From assembly GCF_000447295.1 (NCBI RefSeq), contig NZ_KE650771.1, positions 126,184 to 190,183 on the forward strand: DNA of 64,000 bases. Direction: 5' to 3'. The DNA comes from Fischerella sp. PCC 9431. Lineage in GTDB: Bacteria; Cyanobacteriota; Cyanobacteriia; Cyanobacteriales; Nostocaceae. Positions within the stretch are counted from its first letter, which is position 1, and every line of letters begins with the position of its first letter. Both the position numbers and the translations under genes were made by a program. Positions 58,489 to 64,000 of the stretch are shown piece after piece. Below the pieces are notes generated by a model. It was not told the DNA's origin, searched no databases, and saw only the letters and a program-made list of their open reading frames with translations.

Positions 58489-60639
58489 TCAAGGAGTTAA
58501 AAAATCTAAATGTTCTCCTGGAATAGAACTTAACTCTTCTACAGAACCCTGTAGTTTTAACCTACCTTGTTCTAAAAAAACAATCAAATCAGCACGATTA
58601 ATAACTCGCGGACGATGACTAATCAAAATTGTTGTTTTTCCTCGACGATGCTGCAATAAGTTATCTAAAACCTCTGCTTCACTTACAGGGTCTAGTCCAG
58701 CAGTAGACTCGTCTAAAATTAAGATTGATGGGTCGTTGATAATAGCACGTGCTATTGCTAATCTTTGCCGTTGACCACCAGAAATATTTGCACCAAATTC
58801 TCCTAAAACAGTTTGATATTTCTCAGGAAGTTTGCTGATAAATTCATCAGCTTCTGCTATTTGGCAACATTTAACAATCTGCTCAAATGTAACATGAGGC
58901 GCTCCTAAATGGAAATTTTCAACAATAGAACGACTCCAAAAGTGAGCATCTTGCGGAACTAAAACTATCTGATGACGTAAACAATCAAGAGCAAGGTCAT
59001 TTAAGTTATAAATTCCAATACTGATATTGCCAGATTGTAATGGATATAAGCCTGCAATCAATTTAGCAAGAGTGCTTTTACCACAACCAGATTTTCCAAT
59101 AAAAGCAATGACTTTACCACCTGGAATTGTTAAGGAAAAATTTTCTAATAAATCTATCCTACCAGCGTAGTGAAAGTTGACATTAGTACAAGTAATGTCA
59201 GCATCTCCAGGTATTCTAACAAACTGCTTTTTCGCATCTTTATCATCTTCTGGAGTAGCATCAATAACTTCCGTCAGACGTTGAACAGCAGTCTTTGCAC
59301 GAGTATATTCATCTACAAAACCAATAACACTACCAATTAAACCCAGGAAATTACCATTCATAGCATTAAAAGCTAATAGTTGCCCAATACTAAGATGTTC
59401 CTGTGGTTTAATCACCAAATTACCACCAAACCACAACAAAACCACACTGCCAATAGCAGCGACAAAACCTGAAAATGTACTATTGATAATGGCAATTTGA
59501 ATTGTATTTAAAGTCAAGGTTGTCAGGCGGCTAAATCGGCTTTGAAATTCATCCCAAAATTGTGGTGATGCAGTAGTAGTTTTTAGAGTAAGCGCACCTT
59601 TAAAAGTCTCTACTAAAACGCCTTGATTTTCTGCTTCTTGAACTAATAACTCACGAGTTTTATTTCGTAAACTCGGTTGAAATATAACTGTAGAAATTGT
59701 CATTGCTAGAGCAATCACTACAGCCACTGCTGTCAGCTTCCAGCTATAAAATAGCATGAAGCCAAAAGAAATGATAGCAATAAAAAACTGGCTGGGTAAA
59801 CCAACAATAACTTGAGCTACTAATTGATTAATCTGATCTATATCTCGTAAACGACTGACAATTTCTCCGCTACGACGAGCTTCATAGTAAGAAAGAGGTA
59901 AGCGCAGAATTTGTCGCCCAAACTCTAATACTAAACCTAATTGCAAACGCTGGGCAAAATGAGCAATTAAATTAGACTGGACAAATGAAAGACTTGTAGA
60001 AACAAAATGCATCACAACCACAGCGATCGCAACAGTTGTGAGCAACTTTGTATCTCCTCTGACCAACACATCATCAGTTAAAATTTGTAGCAAAAATGGT
60101 GAAGCTAAAGATAGCAGTCCCAAAACTAAGTTTAAAGGTAACGCTTGCGCCAGTATGCCGCGAAAAGCCCAAACACGCCGTAAAAAACGCCAAAAGCCAC
60201 TAATCTCATCGTCTTGTTGAGCAAAAAAGCGAATTTTATCCGGCTGTAATAACAACATCAACCAATCTGTCCAATTATCTACGATATCCTTTTTAGACAG
60301 ATAACGAATGCCTACAGCCGGGTCAGCAATTACATATTTTTGACCCTGCTTGCCATACAAAACAACCCAATGATTTCCTTGCCAGTGAATAATTGCTGGT
60401 AGAGGAGATTCGTTTATTCGGTTTAAAAGTTCTGGTGAAGTTTTAACTGGACGAGCATTAAACCCCAGTGCTTCTGCACCCCGCTTTAAGCCTAATAAAG
60501 TAGTTCCAAATTGTCCAGTACCCACCATTTCACGGATGTGATTGAGAGTAAAATTACGTCCATAATGCCTAGAAATGGTAGCTAAACAAGCGGCTCCACA
60601 GTCTTCTTCACTATGCTGTTTAACAAACTTGTATTTCAT
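58489..60639 (-). CDS. Peptidase-containing ABC exporter (C39 protease-TMD-NBD)
   Basis: 716 residues from ATG 60639; TTG 60654 is a weaker alternative. The C39 peptidase has Cys14 (EEDCGAACL), His90 (GNHWVVL) and Asp106 (ADPAVG). A six-helix membrane domain (about 155-440) follows, then the ATPase with Walker A GKSGCGKST (about 515-523), signature ISGGQRQRLAIARA (about 618) and Walker B ILILDEST (about 640). Such exporters cut double-glycine leaders and export the mature peptide. Four such precursors lie directly upstream on the same strand, and the HlyD adaptor lies downstream. Confidence 0.95.
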   Translation of the reverse strand: MKYKFVKQHSEEDCGAACLATISRHYGRNFTLNHIREMVGTGQFGTTLLGLKRGAEALGFNARPVKTSPELLNRINESPLPAIIHWQGNHWVVLYGKQGQKYVIADPAVGIRYLSKKDIVDNWTDWLMLLLQPDKIRFFAQQDDEISGFWRFLRRVWAFRGILAQALPLNLVLGLLSLASPFLLQILTDDVLVRGDTKLLTTVAIAVVVMHFVSTSLSFVQSNLIAHFAQRLQLGLVLEFGRQILRLPLSYYEARRSGEIVSRLRDIDQINQLVAQVIVGLPSQFFIAIISFGFMLFYSWKLTAVAVVIALAMTISTVIFQPSLRNKTRELLVQEAENQGVLVETFKGALTLKTTTASPQFWDEFQSRFSRLTTLTLNTIQIAIINSTFSGFVAAIGSVVLLWFGGNLVIKPQEHLSIGQLLAFNAMNGNFLGLIGSVIGFVDEYTRAKTAVQRLTEVIDATPEDDKDAKKQFVRIPGDADITCTNVNFHYAGRIDLLENFSLTIPGGKVIAFIGKSGCGKSTLAKLIAGLYPLQSGNISIGIYNLNDLALDCLRHQIVLVPQDAHFWSRSIVENFHLGAPHVTFEQIVKCCQIAEADEFISKLPEKYQTVLGEFGANISGGQRQRLAIARAIINDPSILILDESTAGLDPVSEAEVLDNLLQHRRGKTTILISHRPRVINRADLIVFLEQGRLKLQGSVEELSSIPGEHLDFLTP

Positions 60640-60731
60640 CTGTAGTCCATCCAAAAGATTGAGAACCAGAAGGTTAAATCAATCTGTTTGCTTGTTCATG
60701 AAGTGACTTAGCACTGATGATCATTTACTCG

Positions 60732-61028
60732 TTAAGTAAAGAGATACAAAATCAATCGACGTAGCAGTTCCAGCCCACTTAAACCATACTTACGTCCACG
60801 TAGTGCTTTAAAATTAAAGCCAAAGGTAACTTCTGAAAGTGCATATCCAGTTTGTTGTTTAGATGAAATGTTGTTTCCACCATCTGAGAAATTATTTTCA
60901 TTATTTGCAAAAGTAACAATATCTGTCTTTTTGATCACAAAATCATATAATGAAGATGAACGGCCTCCAGTTGCAATTTCCTGTTCTTTTTCAGATAAAT
61001 CCACTAACAAATCTGAGAAGGGAATCAT
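60732..61028 (-). CDS. Double-glycine leader peptide precursor A
   Basis: 98 residues from ATG 61028, with GAGG upstream. Leader DLLVDLSEKEQEIATGG ends at residue 22. The predicted mature part is 76 residues, starting RSSSLYDF, with a Gly/Asn stretch, FGFNFKALRGRKYG and a hydrophobic C-terminal tail (LELLRRLILYLF). No Cys in the mature part, so no lanthionine or disulfide. Nearest precursor to the C39 exporter (93 bp). A bacteriocin-like or signalling peptide is plausible; activity unknown. Confidence 0.75.
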   Translation of the reverse strand: MIPFSDLLVDLSEKEQEIATGGRSSSLYDFVIKKTDIVTFANNENNFSDGGNNISSKQQTGYALSEVTFGFNFKALRGRKYGLSGLELLRRLILYLFT

Positions 61029-61170
61029 TGATACCTCAAAATTAGTGTCACTGAATTGTTGGAGATGATTGAATAGTCGCCTAATGATAATTTGCAATAA
61101 ACTATGTTTAAATTAATCCTACTAAAACAACCCTTTTTGCTTTCAAAAATTTAAAGCTTGTCTTCTATCC

Positions 61171-61422
61171 CTAGAATAAAATCTTGATAGTTTTAGCCAA
61201 AGCTTCAGTCCCCTGTATTGAATTGCTTGCCTGCTGAAGGTTTTCTTCAGTACTCTCTGTGTCATCTCCTGTATTCGAGCCTCTTAAATATTTATCGAAG
61301 GGGGATCTATAACCATTGTCTGCTGATGTCTGGAGATCGAATATCCCAAAACCCCCCGATATAGTAGCAGCAGTTTCATCTGTTAATTCTTCCAATGTCA
61401 GAGGAATATGTTGTAAACTCAT
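61171..61422 (-). CDS. Double-glycine leader peptide precursor B
   Basis: 83 residues from ATG 61422 (MSLQHIPL), preferred over TTG 61437; GCAGGAC lies upstream. Leader TLEELTDETAATISGG ends at residue 24; the mature part is about 59 residues beginning FGIFDLQTSADNGYRSPFD, acidic in the middle (GDDTESTEENL) and without Cys. The leader retains the hydrophobic and Glu positions expected for C39 recognition. Unrelated core to precursors A, C and D. Confidence 0.75.
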   Translation of the reverse strand: MSLQHIPLTLEELTDETAATISGGFGIFDLQTSADNGYRSPFDKYLRGSNTGDDTESTEENLQQASNSIQGTEALAKTIKILF

Positions 61423-61477
61423 CTTTTTGTCCTGCAAGACTAATAAATACGCTTACTATGGGAAAACTCCAGAGACT

Positions 61478-61985
61478 TACTCCCTTATAGGGATGCTCTA
61501 GAATTTATTGAGTACCAATTTATATTGTTGGTTAAGTTAGTTAACCAACCTTAAAACTCTGCCTAAAAGTAGCGAAGTTTACTCAAAATCCGCATTGAGA
61601 AATTCGTAAGCAGAGGTGTCGATATATTTATTTGTCAAGTCCTTACTGATTACGGAGCCATAAGGACCTGAATGCATTGTCTTACTAAGATTAAAATTTT
61701 GAAACTCAAAATTGGTGTTGTCATACTCAAAAAGATCTACGAGTTGACCACCACCAGATGTAATTTCTTGTTGCTGTTCAGATATCTCTAAAAACAATCC
61801 AATTTCCACTGCCTCAACCTCATTGATAGAGTTTATAAAATTAAAAAATTAGCTAGGGAGGAAAGGAGTTTAGAGACTTACTCCCTTATAGGGATGCTCT
61901 AAAATCTATTTGCTACGGATTTATATTTTTGGTTAAGTTAGTTAACCAACCTTAAAACTCTGCCTAAAAGTGGCGAAGTTTACTC
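61478..61985. repeat. Tandem duplication unit of about 401 bp
   Basis: Text at about 61475-61809 is repeated at about 61867-62225: acttactcccttatagggat, gttaagttagttaac, ctctgcctaaaagt, then the precursor gene itself. Each copy has the hairpin ttggttaa/ttaaccaa downstream of its gene (61533-61553 and 61934-61954). Gene cores are nearly identical and leaders diverge. Confidence 0.9.
61579..61809 (-). CDS. Double-glycine leader peptide precursor C
   Basis: 76 residues if started at GTG 61809; no in-frame ATG lies upstream before a stop, so start choice is uncertain. Leader GLFLEISEQQQEITSGG ends at residue 20. The 56-residue core begins GQLVDLFEYDNTNFEF and ends YEFLNADFE, acidic and aromatic-rich, without Cys. 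It is a tandem duplicate of precursor D, whose core has the same length and only a handful of substitutions. Confidence 0.75.
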   Translation of the reverse strand: MEIGLFLEISEQQQEITSGGGQLVDLFEYDNTNFEFQNFNLSKTMHSGPYGSVISKDLTNKYIDTSAYEFLNADFE

Positions 61986-62225
61986 AAAATCCGCATCGAG
62001 AAATTCGTAAGCAGAGTTAGCGACATATTTATTCGTCAAGTCCTTACTGATTACAGAGCCATAAAGACCTGAAGACATTGTCTTGCTAAGATTAAAATTT
62101 TGGAACTCAAAATTAGTGTTGTCATACTCAAAAAGATCTACGAGTTGACCACCACCAGATGTAATTTCTTGCTGATATTCGGCTACTTCGCTAAACAAAT
62201 TAGATACAAAAATTTCGTGAGACAT
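61980..62225 (-). CDS. Double-glycine leader peptide precursor D
   Basis: 81 residues from ATG 62225, with AAGGAG about 11 bases upstream, the best ribosome-binding site of the four. Leader NLFSEVAEYQQEITSGG ends at residue 25; 56-residue core GQLVDLFEYDNTNF...YEFLDADFE. First gene of the leftward series D-C-B-A-exporter-HlyD, so it probably sits nearest the promoter. The core is strongly acidic at the C-terminus (DADFE), unlike cationic pore-forming bacteriocins. Confidence 0.8.
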   Translation of the reverse strand: MSHEIFVSNLFSEVAEYQQEITSGGGQLVDLFEYDNTNFEFQNFNLSKTMSSGLYGSVISKDLTNKYVANSAYEFLDADFE

Positions 62226-62536
62226 AGTTGCAAAACTCCTTGCTTGTAGTGTTGTTGTACTTGATTGAGAGAATTGAAGTTGATTAGCTTTTTATTAGCT
62301 GAACTTCTTGTTTATTACGATATACGCCTGCTAACATGTCAGTCACTTACACTTTCTGTAAACTTATTTACCTGCTTGAGAAGCATGAATAGCAGAATTA
62401 TACGAGCGCGATTTCTGAAAAGTACATACCGATCAATCAAAGCAAAAACCCAGTTTATGGAAAAACTGGGTTCATTAGAATTAAAAACATTGAAATAAAT
62501 TGGAAAATATTTAAACTAAATCAACTCATTCAAAAA
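62226..62536. other. Promoter-side spacer of the precursor/exporter locus
   Basis: AT-rich; a short inverted repeat aacccagttt/aaactgggtt (about 62449-62472: acccagtttatgg..aaaaactgggt) may terminate the leftward gene at 62537. The plus-strand frame here is a shadow. Confidence 0.5.
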
Positions 62537-62977
62537 TTAACTATTAGAATGATGAGAAAGTTCATTCGTTTTTGCAATGCGATCGCGAATTCCTTTTAAC
62601 TGTACCTGACTGTTAACAGGATCTCTGGGAAGAGGAACTTCTGTATTGGGCCAGCCAGATAGATCATTGCATGGACAGGAATCAGCAGGCATACCCATAT
62701 TTCGCACAGGTATGGGCATTGTACAGCGTGAACAGGGATACATTTCCCAAGCGGATGTTAGCAGTTCACCAATAGTTTCATTTGTACCTTCAAGATAGCA
62801 ATCACCTGCTTCTTCAGAAATAATTTTCTGCCAGCATTCTTCAAACTCATCACTATAGCGATCGCCTGTAATCACAGACTTGGGTAACAAAGTTTCTTCG
62901 CCATTATTGATAATGACTTTTTTGCCTAACTGAAGCCAGTAAGCTAGATATTTTTTAACTTCATTTTGAGATGCCAT
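62537..62977 (-). CDS. Cys-containing hypothetical protein
   Basis: 146 residues, soluble. LAYWLQLGKKVIINNG near the N-terminus; EMYPCSRCTMPIPV and DSCPCNDL contribute two Cys pairs (CxxC and CxC), a plausible zinc site. No known family recognised beyond likely cyanobacterial orthologues. It lies upstream of the peptide cluster on the same strand but with a likely terminator between, so a shared role is not established. Confidence 0.7.
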   Translation of the reverse strand: MASQNEVKKYLAYWLQLGKKVIINNGEETLLPKSVITGDRYSDEFEECWQKIISEEAGDCYLEGTNETIGELLTSAWEMYPCSRCTMPIPVRNMGMPADSCPCNDLSGWPNTEVPLPRDPVNSQVQLKGIRDRIAKTNELSHHSNS

Positions 62978-63040
62978 ACTTTAATTTTATTGAAATTTTT
63001 GATACTCAATTTGGAATAAATTCTTAAGAAGAGTCATTAG

Positions 63041-63060
63041 AGACGCGATTCATCGCGTCT
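63041..63060. repeat. agacgcgat/atcgcgtct hairpin repeat
   Basis: Perfect 9-bp stem with a two-base centre; third copy of the family at 15461 and 17445. Followed by attggtgattggtcattgg heptamer-like repeats up to about 63095. Confidence 0.85.
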
Positions 63061-63083
63061 GTACAATGGTGATTGGTGATTGG

Positions 63084-63677
63084 TCATTGGTCATCGTAGT
63101 TATTTCCCTTTCCCCTTTCCCCTTTCCCCAATCCCCGATCTACAGACAACGGGGAACCAAGCAAACTAAGGTTGAGAACATGACCACCAGTAACTAGATA
63201 AACAGGTTCACAGATTGTGCCTAAGTGTCGCACTAATCTACCTAAGCGATCGCGAAAAGTTCGACCCATTGGATAAGCAGGTATCACACCCCATCCCGTT
63301 TCTTCAGCGACAAAAATCATATCGGCTGCTACTAGTTGCACCGTCTCTAAAAACTCTTCCACAGTCTTTTCCCACATTGCTTCTTCCTCAGAGAGTAGAT
63401 TAGCTACCCAAGTTCCCAGAGAATCAACTAAAACGCAGGTATTTGGTGGCATTTGGGCAAGAGTATCAGACAATTGCTCTGATACTTCCAATGTCACCCA
63501 ATCTGGGGGGCGTCGTTGCTGATGTTGTTGAATACGTTGTAACCACTCTTGATCAGCAGGATCGCGACTTGCAGTTGCTATATAAACTACTAATTTGTCT
63601 GATTGTATTGCTAAAGCTTCTGCCCACTCACTTTTACCAGAACGCGCAGGTCCAGTCACCAGAACGATTTGATTCAT
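63084..63677 (-). CDS. cobU: Adenosylcobinamide kinase/guanylyltransferase CobU
   Basis: 197 residues from ATG 63677 (MNQIVLVTGPARSGKS), the family start; the 63719 start adds unmatched residues. Walker A GPARSGKS (9-16), the YIATAS segment, VLVDSLGTWVANLL, EETGWGVIP and GRTFRDRLGRLVRHL are all present. It phosphorylates adenosylcobinamide and transfers GMP in cobalamin nucleotide-loop assembly. The last 15 or so residues (GLGKGERGKGNNYDDQ) come from a G-rich repeat array and are probably not functional. No cobalamin riboswitch was seen upstream. Confidence 0.93.
   Translation of the reverse strand: MNQIVLVTGPARSGKSEWAEALAIQSDKLVVYIATASRDPADQEWLQRIQQHQQRRPPDWVTLEVSEQLSDTLAQMPPNTCVLVDSLGTWVANLLSEEEAMWEKTVEEFLETVQLVAADMIFVAEETGWGVIPAYPMGRTFRDRLGRLVRHLGTICEPVYLVTGGHVLNLSLLGSPLSVDRGLGKGERGKGNNYDDQ
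63100..63140. repeat. CCCCTTT-type tandem repeats at the cobU 3' end
   Basis: tcccctt units supply the C-terminal codons of cobU on the minus strand. Confidence 0.85.
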
Positions 63678-63808
63678 TTTTAGCTCAATAAACCCAAATA
63701 TAAAAATCTCATAACACAAGGTTAAAAATAAAATGAGAAAAGGGGAATTATAAATTAAAACAGAAAAATAACCATTGCCCTTACCTCATAACTGATCCCC
63801 AATTCTCT

Positions 63809-63982
63809 ATGCTCAATGATCTCAAATGCTACAAGGAGGAAAACCCTGCAAAACCTAGCTTCCGAATACTCGTAATTATTGGCTTTATTCTCAGCCGTTT
63901 CCTGAATATCTGGAAGAAGCTAGGAATTGAACCCTTTACCATAATTTTTCACTTTGGGGATGAGATTGTTGACCCCAAATAA
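63809..63982 (+). CDS. Possible 57-residue small protein
   Basis: ATG 63809 to TAA 63980-63982: starts MLNDLKCYKEENPAKPSF, has one hydrophobic helix (RILVIIGFILSRFLNIW) and ends GDEIVDPK. It is not repeat-derived, but the ribosome-binding site is unclear. It could be a real small membrane protein or the remnant of a longer gene. Unrecognised. Confidence 0.35.
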   Translation: MLNDLKCYKEENPAKPSFRILVIIGFILSRFLNIWKKLGIEPFTIIFHFGDEIVDPK

Positions 63983-64000
63983 CTTTTAAGAGATAAAATT

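Noticed and set aside
63678-63808. Cobalamin riboswitch upstream of cobU
   Set aside because: No B12-box-like conserved text was seen and the space is too short.

Overview
The window comes from a filamentous, probably heterocyst-forming cyanobacterium of the Nostocales type. Photosystem I subunit PsaK, a high-light-inducible protein and PII point to a cyanobacterium. The palindrome GCGATCGC (HIP1) recurs throughout. Intergenic spaces are full of short tandem heptanucleotide-like repeats and hairpin repeats typical of Nostocales. No tRNA, rRNA or CRISPR array was recognised.

Layout. 1-10.9 kb is an accessory region: three tandem 209-bp hairpin repeats, a giant NACHT-HEAT protein fused to a calcineurin-like phosphoesterase, an NCS2-type permease, a frameshifted IS630 element, and a second NACHT-HEAT gene decapitated at the IS and broken by a stop codon. 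10.9-13.0 kb carries the arsenosugar pair ArsS/ArsM. 13-19.8 kb is mostly housekeeping: a phosphohexomutase, an ITPase, PII, PsaK, a type II sulfide:quinone oxidoreductase-like protein and two small hypotheticals. 20-23.4 kb holds a NarL-type regulator and a two-partner-secretion outer-membrane transporter. 23.5-28.5 kb is a leftward set: an M50-like protease, two FHA proteins, 6-phosphogluconolactonase, RNase PH and an adenylate kinase-like protein.

28.8-33.5 kb is a pyrimidine deoxynucleotide region. It holds a P-loop-less CobO homologue, a dCTP deaminase, an overlapping pair on the other strand (a membrane-anchored dUTPase-like protein plus a second dCTP deaminase), and a double-length ThyX-like protein. 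Together they could run dCTP to dUTP to dUMP to dTMP, or the accessory pair could be a nucleotide-depletion defence module (inference). 33.7-48 kb contains a HliP, an oxidoreductase, DoxX and two TspO-like membrane proteins, Uma2, a D-Ala-D-Ala dipeptidase, a DUF697 GTPase, a histidine kinase, a DUF937 protein, an AI-2E-type transporter, a DUF1400 protein and LeuC/LeuD.

48.5-56.5 kb contains a secreted Thr/Pro/Gly-repeat protein, an L,D-transpeptidase, small hypotheticals and a leftward signalling set (pseudokinase, NarL regulator, CHASE2 kinase, DUF928). 56.9-62.2 kb is the most system-like locus: HlyD adaptor, C39-peptidase ABC exporter and four small precursors with double-glycine leaders, two of them a recent tandem duplication. 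The window ends with a Cys-rich hypothetical, CobU and a tiny unassigned ORF.
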